Assembly (NCBI GenBank): GCA_007570785.1
Contig: ML664183.1
Span: 21,095,570-21,159,569, forward strand
DNA: 64,000 nt
Direction of reading: 5' to 3'
Origin: Antilocapra americana
Lineage: Eukaryota > Chordata > Mammalia > Artiodactyla > Antilocapridae
The stretch's first letter is position 1. Every line of letters starts with the position of its first letter. Positions 24,196 through 36,683 of this stretch are shown here, in pieces. The notes beneath the pieces were generated by a model, which did not search any database, was not told where the DNA came from, and was given only the letters and a program-made list of their open reading frames with translations. Position numbers and translations under genes: made by a program.

Positions 24196-24524
24196 CGTGG
24201 TCCATAAATTTCAAGTCACAGAACTAGATCATAGATCTTCTAAAATGGAATCTATTCTTGTGTTTCTTCATCTTAATAAAAAGGAGTGTTCTTTTTATCT
24301 AACCCTCACATATCTCCCCGCTCTAACTGGTAAAGAACTCAGCTTCTACTTTTATAACTTCAAGGCAAAGATAGAGCCCATCATTAAATATCAAGCAACT
24401 ATAATGATACACGTTTATTGCAGGAAAGGAAAAAATAAAATCAGCAAATGCTAGTCATTTTAAAAGCAGTTGATTAGAGTGGGGCTTCTTTTTAAATTCA
24501 AGTTCTTCAACTTTCCAATTATAA

Positions 24525-24665
24525 CTGAGCTAATGAAATAGCATCTCTGTCTCACTTACCTCATTATTAACATGGATATACAATAGTGTCTACCTCATAC
24601 ATTTATTTGGAGGATTAGGTAAATGGCTATAAATACATGCTTAGAAAAATACCTCAGAGTGAGCA
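24525..24665 (+). mobile_element. MIR SINE remnant
   Basis: 'ctcacttacctcattattaa', 'tagtgtctacctcatacatt' and 'tgcttagaaaaatacctcag' follow the MIR 3' half. Old and diverged. Confidence 0.6.
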
Positions 24666-24734
24666 CGCCACAAAGCTTAACATGAGTGCTTTGGACAGCA
24701 TCTATGAAGTCTTCAAAGTGGTTAAACATACATT

Positions 24735-24840
24735 TTCTCAACTCATCTTGAGTGAAACCTCGAAGGTAGGTATTATCATCTCTACTCTGTGGAGGAACGG
24801 ATATGCTCACAGGCTCAAGGTAACAAACTTATGACAGGCT
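24735..24840 (-). mobile_element. Possible MIR SINE remnant
   Basis: 'aaggtaggtattatcatctc' with 'gctcacaggctcaaggtaac' resembles reversed MIR. Weak match. Confidence 0.45.
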
Positions 24841-25506
24841 GAAGGGGCAGTGAAGTTTGTAAGTTTGAAATTTCTGTTCATTCCATTACAAAAATGGACA
24901 AAAATTTTTTTCAAGAGAGCACATGGCTCTGGTTTCAAACTACATGGAGGTCCAGAATAGCTTGCTACATTTCTTTCCTGTATAGTAAGGAGAAATACTG
25001 TATGCTTCTTCCCAAACCTGAAGTATATGCAAAATTTGTGCAAATAATGGCTTCAACTCCTCTTCCTTTTTCTAAAGAAATGTTACAACATTAAGAAACA
25101 GAAAATAGTGTTTAAATTTTAAAAATAAAGGGAAAACAAAGGATATTAGAAAAAAAACTAAAATAAAAAAGCAATATCTATTTTCTTACCTATTTTACAC
25201 TCTCTAGAATTGCAGACAAAGTTCTCACATGTGCCTTCAAACAACACTCTTACATGGTATTGTACTTTTATTATAAATTCCATATTAAACACTACCTTGT
25301 TTCTTGAGCGCAAAATTTCTCTCCAGATTTCCTTGGTCAGTAATGCTATGCTCTATCAACCTAGACCATGTTCAATTCTAAAAAGAAATGTAGCTTACCT
25401 ATAAATAATGTCTTTATACTTGGTTTTTTGGAGATGATTGACTATACTGTATTCAACACTGTTATAGTTAATAAAGACATGGTTTTGCAGTAATGATTTG
25501 AAAACA
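24841..25506. other. Unannotated intergenic sequence
   Basis: No repeat or gene recognised. Confidence 0.5.
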
Positions 25507-26042
25507 CAGTTGATCCTTGAACAACTCAAGGGTTAGGGGCACCAATCATCCCCCTTCCTCCAACAAAAAATCCAAATATCTCTGCATCAAATAACTTACC
25601 CAAAAGCAGGAAGCTAAAACAGTTTAGATAAAATCAAGACTCTAGGTTGATCTCAGTCCATGTATTGTAATTCCTGGGCTTCCCAGGTGGTGCTGGTGAT
25701 AAAGAACCCGCCTGCCAATGCAGGAGACATAAAAGATATGGGTTCAATCCCTGAATTGGGAAGATATGCTTGAGGAGGGCATGGCAAAGCACTCTAGTAT
25801 TCTTGCCTGGAGAATCACATGGACAGAAGAGCCTGGTGGGCTGCAGTCCACAGGATCACAAAGAGTCGGACATGAGTGAAGCAACTTAGCACACATACAC
25901 ACATTGTGATTCCCTAAACACAAATTTTTCCCCACACTTAATGATTTGTAAAATAAAATTATAGGTGCTAATTTTATTGGAAAAAAAAGCACATAAAAGT
26001 GAACCTGTGCTGTACAAACCCATGTTGTTCAAGGATTGTCTG
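25507..26042. mobile_element. Tigger/MER8-like DNA transposon, split by a Bov-tA
   Basis: Left end CAGTTGATCCTTGAACAAC and right end 'gttgttcaaggattgtctg' are inverted terminal repeats of a non-autonomous TcMar-Tigger element. A TA follows the right end. The interior is non-coding. A Bov-tA was inserted later at 25675-25902. A second copy lies at 50165-50491. Confidence 0.75.
25664..25913 (+). mobile_element. Bov-tA SINE in a MER8-like element, 11-bp TSD
   Basis: SINE body 25675-25902. ATTGTAATTCC (25664-25674) and ATTGTGATTCC (25903-25913) are a target-site duplication with one mismatch. Full tRNA-like head and Bov-A tail. Confidence 0.9.
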
Positions 26043-26264
26043 TAGTATTCTACTGTCAATAATATTGGGGGGAAAAGTAGCTTTTCCAATTATGTTATGA
26101 TCTTACACATAAGTAGTTTCAGTTTCATGATATTTACTATATATTTTCTGTAGTCTTTGGAATATTTTACTATTATTATTAAAGAAACAATATATTGATT
26201 TTGAGTTTCACATCATTTGTTTGATAAAACTATCAGATAAAATTCATATTCATTTCTCTGGCAT

Positions 26265-26420
26265 TGAATATTCTCAGAAATTCAATTATTCAACAAGCAT
26301 GTATGGAGGGTCTATGAGGTACCACTCACTCTTATAGACAGATAGAACTTATTAATTAAAAAAATTACATATCCCCACTTCTATGAGTCTTACATTCAGA
26401 AAATGGAGTAAGGTTAGATG
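26265..26420 (-). mobile_element. L2 LINE 3'-end remnant
   Basis: In reverse orientation, 'attattcaacaagcatgtat', 'gtctatgaggtaccactcac' and 'tatgagtcttacattcag' follow the L2 terminal region. Confidence 0.6.
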
Positions 26421-27370
26421 AAACAAACAACTGCATTCTGATAACACACCTGCAGAAGAACTTGACAAGGAAAGCACAACTATTTCAATAATCCTAGCTG
26501 AAAGCACCCTCGATGGTATCTAGTACCTTGAGAGTAGATTACTGTTCATCTCTTGGAGGGAGGGAGACTACATAAAAGGCCTTTCACTTTACAGTATAAA
26601 TGCAAAGTCTGTCAGTACACAATGCTCTGCTTTGTACCTGCTGATCCCTGCCTTCTGGAGTCTGGGTTGGTTGTGGTGACACATGGCAAAAGCAGCCAAG
26701 GTTAACAGCAGTTTTCCCTCTGGTACATTTTTGAAAATTCTAACTCCTTTTTTTAAGGCTCTGCCCTGACTGCTACATGAAAAACCACTAATTTCTTTGA
26801 TGTATCAAAGTGTGGATACCAATGCCATGATGAGAAATCCCACATCAGCATTGTGTCAGGAAGCAAGCTGGAATCTCCCAGGGAGCTGAGAGTGGAACGT
26901 GAGCATTTCACCCTTCAACAGTCTGTTCAGTCAAACTTTGGTACTTTCCTATCACTGACAGCATCTAGGTAGAGATATACTAACAAAACTTGTCACATCT
27001 ATACTACTTATAGGAAATTTTAACTATTTACTTCCTAGAATATGCAAACTCTCTTTCAAAGCAGCCTTAACTATGAAATTTAAAACACAAGCCTTTCCAA
27101 CGTCACCACATCTCACCACACCATATATGAATTTCCCTAACTGACTTGAAAATCTTCTACTTCACTTTTGTGGAAATAAAGAAGGTTTTTATCGCTACAG
27201 AAAACAGTTGTCACTCAAAAGCATAGCCTGATGAATCGATCTTTATCTTTCTTCTTTGTAATATGTACTCTGAAAAAAAATAAAATTTCAGAGCCTTTAT
27301 GATCTGTTCCCTTTTTCTATTTGTCTCTTACTAAAATGTGTACATATTTTATTAAATATATATTTGTGTT
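26421..27370. other. Unannotated unique sequence, less AT-rich
   Basis: No gene or repeat recognised. 26500-26950 is less AT-rich than its surroundings but has no long open frame. Confidence 0.5.
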
Positions 27371-27585
27371 TAGGACTACCCTGGTGGCTCAGACAGTAAA
27401 GAATTCGCCTGCCATGCAAGAGACCGGGGTTCGATCTCTGGGGTGGGAAGGTGCCCTGAGAAAGGGAAAGACTATCTGCTCTTGCACTTTTGCCTGGAGA
27501 ATCCAATGGACAAAGGAGACAGATGGGCTATATAGTCCAGGGAGTCTCAAAGAGTCAGACACAACTGAGCAACTAAGCACGCACA
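27371..27585 (+). mobile_element. Bov-tA SINE
   Basis: Head 'ggactaccctggtggctcag', B box 'ggggttcgatctctgggg', Bov-A part, and end 'caactgagcaactaagcac'. Full length. Confidence 0.9.
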
Positions 27586-28040
27586 CAAGCATGTCATATT
27601 TATAAAATATACTATCCTTATAAAAGTATACATAAAAGTAGAAAATACATATTATTTTTTGAAGAATGAAATACATTGAAATATTTATATTCATATTATA
27701 CCTTTATTCATAAGAACTATATAAATATTTATTTTATTTAACTTTATACTATATTTATACTATATATATATTAATATTGATCCTATATATATCTTTTCAT
27801 TCATTAGCTTAATTCTGTTGCAAGGACATAAATGGCCAGATTGTCCCTGACAGCAAAGTTACCTGTGTTTTCATCAGGCACTGTGAGAGCTAACATACAC
27901 TGTGAGGCAGTGTGAAGCACTGGGAGAGCTCAGGTACCTCTCCATACTGGCCCAAACTAACCAGACTTACCTCATCTTTGATGGCGCTTACAGCCTGACA
28001 TGCCACAATGTCTGAGTTTACATTTATTGCTGTTCACTTT
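27586..28040. other. Unannotated, partly TA-rich sequence
   Basis: 27720-27800 is strongly AT-rich. 27880-27935 has a short imperfect internal repeat (GCACTGTGAGAGCT / GCACTGGGAGAGCT). No gene recognised. Confidence 0.5.
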
Positions 28041-28391
28041 AAAATGTATATTTGTTCATGTTCACTCTCTTTGTATGTGTTCATAATATATAAATATATA
28101 TGTGTATATATATATCTCTATATGTGTTCATTCATAACACGTGTGTGTGTGTGTGTGTGCGCATGCCTAGCCTATCAGGTTCTTCTGTCTGTGGGATCTT
28201 CCAGGCAAGAATACTGGAGTGGGTTGCCATTTTCTACTCCATGGAATCTTCCTGACCTAGGGATCGAATCTGCATCTCCTTTGTCTCCTGCACTGCAGGG
28301 GGGTTCTTAACTGGTACATATATATTCATATACTGTTTTTCTATTTTTTCTTTTTAATGTATATTTGTGTGCACTCTTTCTGTGAGCATTC

Positions 28392-28430
<39 letters not shown>
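28041..28430 (+). repeat. Local direct duplication with microsatellites
   Basis: About 28041-28110 and 28354-28420 share the order 'aatgtatatttgt...cactctt...gt...ttcataatatat', so one copy of about 65 bp is repeated about 313 bp on. A (GT)n run lies at 28141-28159 and an (AT)n run at about 28395-28428. Confidence 0.55.
28163..28314 (-). mobile_element. Bov-tA SINE fragment
   Basis: In reverse orientation: part of the Bov-A tail at the left ('gcctatcaggttcttctgtc'), reverse B box 'cctagggatcgaatctgc' and tRNA-like region at the right. The outer Bov-A tail is lost next to the (GT)n run. Confidence 0.82.
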
Positions 28431-28431
<1 letters not shown>

Positions 28432-28767
28432 TTCATTTCCCTCCCTCCCTTCCTTCCCCCTGTCTTACACAATTCAATATGTATACATATACTCTCAATA
28501 TAATGGAATCAAAGTTGATAAAAAATAGTTTAAAAAGTGAGGAAGAGAAGAAATCCATAAGAACTTATTTCACCAACTGTATAATTGTTCACAGGACATG
28601 TGTTGCATTAGAGTTTTAACATTTTAAATATAACTCAACAGTTGTAAATATTAAATGAGAATAGTTTCACTCAAAATACATTTCCTAAAACCTTATGATA
28701 CAAACAAGAAAAGTCTAAGTTTAGATACTCTTCTTCTACAAACTTTGATGGATCTTAACAATAAAGA
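28431..28767. other. Unannotated intergenic sequence
   Basis: Starts with a CCCT-rich patch (28438-28465). Otherwise nothing recognised. Confidence 0.5.
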
Positions 28768-28858
28768 GGCTTTCTCTCGTAGCTCAGCTGGTAAAGAATG
28801 GGCCTGAAATGCAGGAGACCTAAGTTGTTCCCTGAGTTGGGAAAATGCCATGGAGTAA
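28768..28858 (+). mobile_element. 3'-truncated Bov-tA fragment (tRNA half)
   Basis: 'gtagctcagctggtaaagaa' with 'gcaggagacctaagttg' and 'ccctgagttgggaaaatgcc', then lost before the Bov-A part. The flanks show no clear duplication. Confidence 0.65.
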
Positions 28859-28899
28859 TGACCTAAAATCGAATCCCTTACAATTGCACGGTGAAAGTG

Positions 28900-30926
28900 A
28901 TAGCTAGATCTAGGGAATCAATGTGATAGACAGAGTGCCTGAAGGACTATGGACAAATATTAACATTGTATGGGAGGTGGTGATCAAAAACTTTCCCCAA
29001 AGAAAGAAATTCAAAACGGCAAAATGGTTGTATGAGGAGGCCTTACAAATAGCAGAGAAAAGAAGAAAAGTGAAAGGAAAAGGAAGAAAGGAAAAATATA
29101 TCCATCCCGAATGCAGAATTCCAAAGACTAGCAAGGAAAGATAAGAAAGCCTTCTTTAGTGATCAATAAAGTAAAGAAATAGAGGAAAACAATAGAATGG
29201 GAAAGACTTGAGGTCTCTTCAAGAAAATTAGAGATACCAAGAGAATATTTCATGCAAAGATGGGCACAATAAAGGACAGAAATGTTATGGACCTAACAGA
29301 TGCAGAAGATATGAAGAAGAGGTGGCAAAAATACACAGAAGAACTATACAAAAAAGATCTTCATGACCCAGATAACCATGATGGTGTGATCACTCACCTA
29401 GAGTCAGATAATTCTCGAGTATAAAGCCAAGTGGGCCTTATGAAGCATCCCTACAAATAAAGCTAGTGGAGGTGATGGAATTCCAGCTGAGCTTTTCAAG
29501 TCCTAAAAGATGATGCTGTGAAAGTGCTGCACTCAATATGCCAGCAAATTTGGAAAATTCAGCAGTGGCCACAGGACAGGAAAAGGTCAGTTTTCATTCC
29601 AATCCTAAAGAAAGGCAACACCAAAGAATGTTCAAACTACCATACAATTGTGGTAGCAAAGTAATTTCATGCTAGCAAAGTAATGCTCAAAATTCTCCAA
29701 GCTAGACTTCTACAGAATGTGAACCATGAACTTCCAGATGTTCGAGCTGGATTTAGAAAAGGCAGAGGAACCAAAAATCAAATTGCCAACATTTGCTGGA
29801 TCATAGAAAAAACAAGAAATTTCAAAAAAAAACCATCTACTTCTGCTTCATTGACTACACTAAAGCCTTTGATGTGTGGATCACAACAACCTGTGGAAAA
29901 TTCTGAAAGAGATGGGAATACTATACTACCTGACCTGCCTCTTGAGAAATCTGTTTGCTGGTCAAGAAGTAACAGTTAGAACCAGACATGGAACAATGGA
30001 TTGGTTCCAAATTGGGAAACGAGTAAGTCAATGTTATATACTGTCACCCTGCTTATTTAACATATATGCAGAGTACATCATGTGAAATGCTAGGCTGGAT
30101 GAAGCACAAGCTGGAATGAAGATTGCTGAGAGAACTATCAATAACTTCAGATATGCAGATGACACCACCCTTATGATGGAAACAAAGAAGAACTAAAGAG
30201 CCTCTTGATGAAAGTGAAAGAGGAGAGTGAAAAACATGATTTAAAATTCAACATTCAGAAAACAAGATTCATGGCATCCAGTCCCATCACGTCATGGCAA
30301 ATAGCTAGGAAAGCAGTGGAAACAGTGACAGAAATTATTTTGGTGGGCTCCAAAATCACTGCAGATGGTGACTGCAGCCATGAAATTAAAAGAAGCTTTC
30401 TCCTTGGAAGAAAAGTTATGACTAGCCTAGACAGCATATTAAAAAGCAGAGACATTAGTTTGCCAAAAAGGTCCATCTAGCTATGGTTTTTCCAGTAGTC
30501 ATGTATAGATATGAGAGTTGGACTATAAAGAAAGCTGAGTGCTAAAGAATTGGTACTTTTGAACTGTGGTGTTGGAGAAGACTCTTGAGAGTCCTTTGGA
30601 CTGCAAGGACATCCAACCAGTCCATCCTAAAGGAAATCAGTCCTGAGTGTTCATTGGAAGGACTGATGCTGAAGCTGAAACTCCAATATTTTGACCACTT
30701 GATGTGAAGAACTTACTCATTGGAAAAGATCCTGATTTGGGAAAAGATTAAATGCAGGAGAAGAAGGGGATGACAGAAGATGAGATGGTTGGATGGCATC
30801 ACTGACTGCAGGGACATGAGTCTGAGTAAGCTCCAGGAGTTGGTGATAGATGGGGAACACTGGCTTGCTGTAGTCAAAGGGTTTGCAAGGAGTCTGACAC
30901 AACTGAGCAACAGAGCTGAATTGAAT
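28900..30926 (+). mobile_element. BovB (RTE) LINE, 5'-truncated, RT region and 3' end
   Basis: It begins in the linker between endonuclease and RT ('gatagacagagtgcctgaag') and continues through the RT core to the 3' tail. RT signs include the motif A region near 29850-29880, 'ctgtcaccctgcttattt' (LSPCLF) near 30042 and the YADD box near 30151-30162 (FRYADDTTL). Reading is broken into at least five pieces (29683-29979, 29876-30085, 30205-30480 and others) by frameshifts and stops, for example a TAA near 29168, so no functional enzyme remains. The 3' terminal repeat region is immediately followed by a second BovB at 30927. Confidence 0.93.
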
Positions 30927-31693
30927 CCAGATGACACAACCCTTATGGTAGAAATCAAAGAGAAACTAAAGGGCCTCTTAATAAAAGTGAAAGAGGAACA
31001 TGAAAAAGCTGGCTTAAAACTCAACATTCAAAAAACTAAGATCATGACATCCAGTCCCATCACCTCATGGCTAATAGATGGGGAAACAATGGAAACAATG
31101 ACAGACTTTATTTTTTTGGACTCCAAAATCATGGTGACTGCAGCTGTGAAATTAAAAGATGCTTGATCCTTGGGAGAAAAGCTGTGACAAACCTAGACAG
31201 CATATTAAAAAGCAGAGACATTACTTTGCCGACAAAGGTTCATATAGTTAAAACTATGTTTTTTTCCGGTAGTTATGTATGGGTGAGAAAGTTGGACCAT
31301 TAAGATGGCTGATCACTGAAGAATTGATGCTTTCTAACTGAAGTGCTGGATAAGACTCTTGAGAGTCCCTTGAACAGCAAAGAGATCAAAGCAGTCAATG
31401 CTCATAGAAATCAACCCTGAATAATCATTTGAAGGCCTGATGTTGAAGCAGAAGCTCCAATACTTTGGCCACCTGATGCGAGCAGCTGAAACATCAGAAA
31501 TGACCCTGATGCTGGGAAAGATTGAAGGCAGGACGAGAAGGGATCGACAGAGGACAAGACAGTTGGATGGCATCACCCACTCAATAGACATAAGTTTGAG
31601 CAAGCTCAGGGAAATTGTGAAGACAGGGAAACCTGGCATGCTGCATGCAGGTCATAGAGTCGCAAAAAATCAGACATGACAGAGAAACTGAAC
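30927..31693 (+). mobile_element. Second BovB, 5'-truncated, joined head to tail
   Basis: It starts abruptly at the downstream half of the RT YADD box ('cagatgacacaacccttatg') directly after the first copy's 3' end and runs to its own 3' tail at about 31693. The sequences differ at many positions, so this is a separate insertion into or beside the first copy's tail rather than a recent tandem duplication. Confidence 0.88.
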
Positions 31694-33220
31694 AACAATA
31701 ACGACAATCAAGAACTTAACATGTCCATAGGAGTTTTCCCTTTTCAAATGGTAGTTTTAATCATGAAACTCTAAATGATGGAAGAAATGGCTCTGGGTTT
31801 TCTTTTTGGATAATGCTCCTCATCAAGCATCCAAACTACTGATAAACATAGTTAGCCTATTCAATTTACATATAAAGAGTATATCCTATTACAAAAAACC
31901 AATATTCAATGTAACTAATAACAAGTATAAGATATATGTTATAATAATCTATACATACTAGTTGACTTAAAATATGAATAAGTTAAATATTAAATAGGAA
32001 GTAGATTTCAATACCTATGTCCATTATGACTGAACATTCTTTTTAGTGTTTATACATGCATTTGCTCAATAAGAATTTATTGTATATTTATTGCATGTCA
32101 GACACTCTGCTTCTACTGAAGGAATAAATCAATTTAATTTCCTCACAATGATTTTGCTATTGACCAAGCAACATATTTCATATTTTTTGTTCAGTATATA
32201 ATTTAACGTGCATTAGTAGTGATTCTACATTAAAGGAGTTTTAAATTTTAGTTTCCAGTTTTAAGAGATTTGCTTTCAATGTGTTTTTTGAATTAGCATC
32301 TAAATACTAGTCTTAAACATAAATATATTTACCATAATCTTAGGGAAATAATAGGGAAAAAAAAGCTTAGCTTGACAAAAGTGAACACCAAGAAATGGAA
32401 AAAGCCCAAGGATTATTTTATATGTGAAATGTTTGACTTAAGAACATAACCAAATAAGTCTGAAACTGATGAAACACAGGCAAGTGGATGCGTGATTCTC
32501 AAAGGAAACTTGAAGGAGAGTTCTGTGTAATATCATTCTCAGGCATAGAAAACAGATGACTAATATTATTGTCTGATGAAACTTAAACATTCCAAGAAAC
32601 ATGAATAAATTAATAAACAGATTATTTTTTTCTTCACATATGTCTGTTAACAAAAATCAAGGTATTAAGCCAGTGAAGAGAGATTACAGTTGATACTGTA
32701 AAAATTACAGTGCCTTTTCTCGAGACATTATAATGAAAGTCCTGGTTTGGGATGAGAGAGATTTATGATATATTCCTAGCTCTGTCACCTCTGTGTCATA
32801 TGAATGGTTAACTTGTGAGACTTGTGAGACTCTGCTTAAATTTAGGATAATAAAATTCATTTCATTCTGCTATAGTCAACAGATTACAATTTTAGCACAC
32901 AAAATACTAGGAGTACTAAAGAGTATTTACTTTTAAATTTCACTGCCTAAGTGGTTTATTGAGTGGTGATTCTGGAAAGTACATTTTATAAGATAAAGAA
33001 AACATGGTAGCATGAGAAAAAAATGAAGAGATGAAAAATGAAGGGGAAAAAAAGGAAGAAAGTTTGGAAGGAAGGAAGGGATGCAGGGAGAAGGGTTTAT
33101 GTAAATTTTTAGTCTTAAACAGGATGTGTGAGTCACACCCTAAGGTGTCCCACAATAAACCATGCACTTGTATGATCCCCCATCTCATCCCATAGAGTGC
33201 AGATGAAGTCTGTGACTTGC
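31694..33220. other. Unannotated AT-rich intergenic sequence
   Basis: About 32060-32130 weakly resembles a reversed L2 end. A GGAAGGAAGG-type patch lies near 33066-33090. No gene recognised. Confidence 0.5.
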
Positions 33221-33582
33221 TTTTCAGTTCAGTTCAGTTCAGTTGCTCAGTCGTGTCTGACTCTTTGTGACCCCATGAATCACAGCATGCCAGGCCTCCC
33301 TGTCCATAACCAACTCCCAGAGTCTACCCAAACCCATGTCCATCGAGTCAGTGATGCCATCCAGCCATCTCATCCTTTGTCGTCCCCTTCTCCTCCCGCC
33401 CTCAATTCTTCCTAGCATCAGGTCTTTTCCAATGTGTCAACTCTTCACATGAGGTGGCCAAAGTATCAGAGTTTCAGTTTCAATATCAGTTCTTCCAATG
33501 AACACCCAGGACTGATCTCCTTTAGGATGGACTTGTTGGATCTCCTTGCAGTCCAAGGGACTCTCAAGAGTCTTCTCCAACT
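33221..33582 (-). mobile_element. BovB 3'-end fragment
   Basis: In reverse orientation it starts with four TTCAG units (33222-33241) and the 3' untranslated region, then the C-terminal coding tail up to 'gagtcttctccaac'. 5'-truncated. Confidence 0.9.
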
Positions 33583-33654
33583 TTTAGCTCATAGAATATT
33601 GCAAAGATAATGCTAAACTATGCCCTTGGTTCAGTTAAATTATGTAAGACTCAC

Positions 33655-34026
33655 TCTTGGCGCAGTAGAGACAGAATTTTCCATCTGAGATTTAAGAAGC
33701 AACTATTAACATTGTAAACTGCCTATGGAGAGGAACATATGCCAGAGATCTTGTACCTGAGGGTGGCATCCATACAACAGACATCAGTTATACAACCAAA
33801 AGGAAAAGAATTCTACCAATAAACTAAATGAGTCTAGGATTCTTTCCTAATCAGTGTTATAGATGAAAATGCAGGTTGGCAGGCAATTGAATGCAGTGAG
33901 CAGAGGACCCAGCTAACTGATAGTGGGACTCCTGACTCACGGAAACTTTGAGATAATTATTGTGGATTGTCTTAAGCCATCAAGTTTGTGGTAATTTGTA
34001 TGCAACAGTAGAAAATTAATGCATAG
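33655..34026 (+). mobile_element. MLT1-type (ERVL-MaLR) LTR remnant
   Basis: 'gactcctgactcacggaaac', 'tgagataattattgtggatt' and 'taagccatcaagtttgtgg' are the 3' part of an MLT1 LTR, and 'gcctatggagaggaacatat' near 33721 fits its middle. Ancient solo LTR. Confidence 0.7.
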
Positions 34027-36365
34027 GAGGATTTGATGTAAACATGGTATATGTAAAATATTGATCAGTTTAGTGTTTGTTCTGAATTTTAGATAACAGC
34101 TGCTTCTGGGATTGAGGATGGAATTTGACATATTAAACAAAACTGAAGGGGAAAACACACATTCAACAAAGAAGGGAGTTGTCTAGCACAAACTAATGGC
34201 TATAGTTTCAGTGAAATGAAGTATATGGGTAGCACAATTTTCAGTGCTGTGGTGTAACAAATGAACATTTCTATGAGGTTCCTGACTTTTATTCATGGAA
34301 GTCTTCTGTATAAACATTATTTTCCTGGAGTTGCATACTATTTAGTGCATATACAGAAACGAAACACAAATTACTTTGTATTGCCTCTGCAGGAATTTTC
34401 AAATAAGGTAGGTACTCAACAAACTGAACTAAAAATACGTCATCTATCATGATTAAATAATATAGAATATTTTGTTAAGGACTAAATCTATAAGTTTAAT
34501 GTTAATGAAAATGTTGTTTAAGATCAGTATTTTGGGTATGATAGATATTACTGCTATCAAAAGAATTAAAATATTGTACTAATTTATGTAAATATAGGTA
34601 AACAAATAATAGATTTTTCTACTTAATTTCACTTTGTGCTTTTCTTATTTGTCCTAAAAAAGTATAAGTAAAATTTGTAATTTGGGGTATTTTCAGAAAT
34701 ATCATCTCAAATACAATAAGTCAATTAATTGTTTAAATAGGAGAAGAAATACAGCTAAGAAAGTATTTTTAAATATCTCTAAGTTTGTTTGATGTAATTA
34801 TTTTAAGCTTTTACTATTTATGTTATAAATTTATATGATTAAACAAGTGCTTGATGTTCTCAACTGGCATAAGTACCAAGATGAATGATTTGACTTAGAA
34901 AATTAACTGAATATACAAGATCATGTAAGCCATTTATTTATGCTACAGATTCATCAAGGTCAATATGACCTTTCCTAAGGAGACAATATTTCAATGTAAT
35001 GAAATTTGAATTTCAAATTGAATTTTATTTGATCCTACAGAACCTCTGGCAAATAGCAATTTCTCTAGGAACTAGAAAAATAGTCATGTTACAATTTTAT
35101 ATCAAAATAAGGTAAAATTCTATGCAGCTGAAATGATTGAAAAAATATAAAAGATTTAAAATATTTTGCACATTTAGATGCTTGAAAATCATAGATTTGA
35201 ATTGAGATTATTAAGTTTTGAATATTTAACTATTACACTGGAAACAAAATGCATAAAACTAAGTTATGGGTATGAAAAGACTTTGCAAAGAGGAAATAAT
35301 ATTGTATTTCCAATCAATTAATACATTGTAAAGTCTTTAATGCTCATTAAGGTACTCTGGCATATTTTTTTTCCTTTTTATTTTTCTTTCTTTTTTCCTT
35401 TTTTTTCATATTTTTTGTTTTTAATGATGTCCATTTAATAATGACTAGGTTGAATAAAGTATATACAAGTCAAAACATAAAGAATAGTATGTAGTATAGA
35501 AGAGGAGTAAAAATGGTTGTTTAATAGGAGTATGGGTAGAAATGTCACTGAGAGCTAAAGTGTCAAATACTATTTCATGAATATAATGGAACTTCCATAG
35601 GGCACTGAAGTCTGAATAAGACCTTGATGGGAAAAAGTAAGAGGAAAAAAATCACTCAAGTAGGAGAAATAAGGTTCAAGTTTAGAGGAAAAGAAATAAG
35701 ATTCAAAATCAGAGGATTAAATGTAAACATTAACTAGAGATAAAATCTACATATCGAGTTTCAGGTGATACATTGAAAGTATACCTCACTAATCAAATCA
35801 CATGATACTGAAAAATATAATTTTTTGTGTGTTTTTTGTTTTTGTTTTTTTTCATTTCTTTATTCATAACTAATATTACCCATCATTCATTTTGCTAAAT
35901 TGAGCCTTTTAAACCTTTTTTCCTTTTTATTACTATTATTAGCACACTCAATTATTTGATTCAGAAAAAGGTACTATTCTCACCATTGTGTGCTTTCTAA
36001 AAATACATAAAATGGAGTGAAATATACAAATTATAAGTCAGATTTGTTGCAAAAAATTTAGATTTTTAGAAAACAAATGATTGGAAGTTGCTTGATCATG
36101 AGATAGTTTGACATATACAATGGATAACTTACATTATAAAAACTAAAGGCATTGTAAATGCATTAAGGGGTGAAAAATACAGTAATCAAAAAAGTGATTT
36201 TATAAGAGTTCTTTGATTTTCCTTTTGCGCTGTGGTTTTCTTCACTCTAGATAAGCAATTGCTACGAGATGTGTAGATGTCTTTTATAAAGCTATCAAAG
36301 TACGTTTGCTTGCTTTTTATTTTTTATTTAATTTTTTTAACATTCACAATAGCTTTCTTTCTTTC
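34027..36365. other. Unannotated, very AT-rich sequence
   Basis: Pyrimidine-rich runs lie at 35368-35425 and 35821-35860. No gene or repeat family recognised. Confidence 0.55.
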
Positions 36366-36683
36366 CTTTTTTTATTTTTATTTTTTTATTATTATTTTTT
36401 TAATTAGTTTTGCCATACAATGACATGATATCACCATGGGTTTACATACACTCCCCCTCCAGGACCACCCTCCATCCTCCCTCCCCCCGGGGAAATCTCG
36501 TTGCACCAGCCCCGAGCATCAATCCTGGGCTGGCGATTGATTAGACATATGATAATTAACATGTTTCAATGCCATTCTCCCATATCATCCCACTCTTTCC
36601 CTCATCCACAGAGTCCACAAGTCTATTCTATACATATGGGTTCCTTTTGCTGTCTCGCATGCTGGGTTCTCGTTACCATCTTT

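Noticed and set aside
30780..31166. 128-codon frame joining two BovB copies (and frames at 40246-41137 and 56623-57596)
   Set aside because: Pieces of decayed BovB RT or its antisense, with frameshifts; not host genes.
32740..32880. MIR-like stretch, and similar weak matches at 13590-13670 and 51440-51620
   Set aside because: Matches limited to a few words typical of AT-rich sequence; not enough to support a call by eye.
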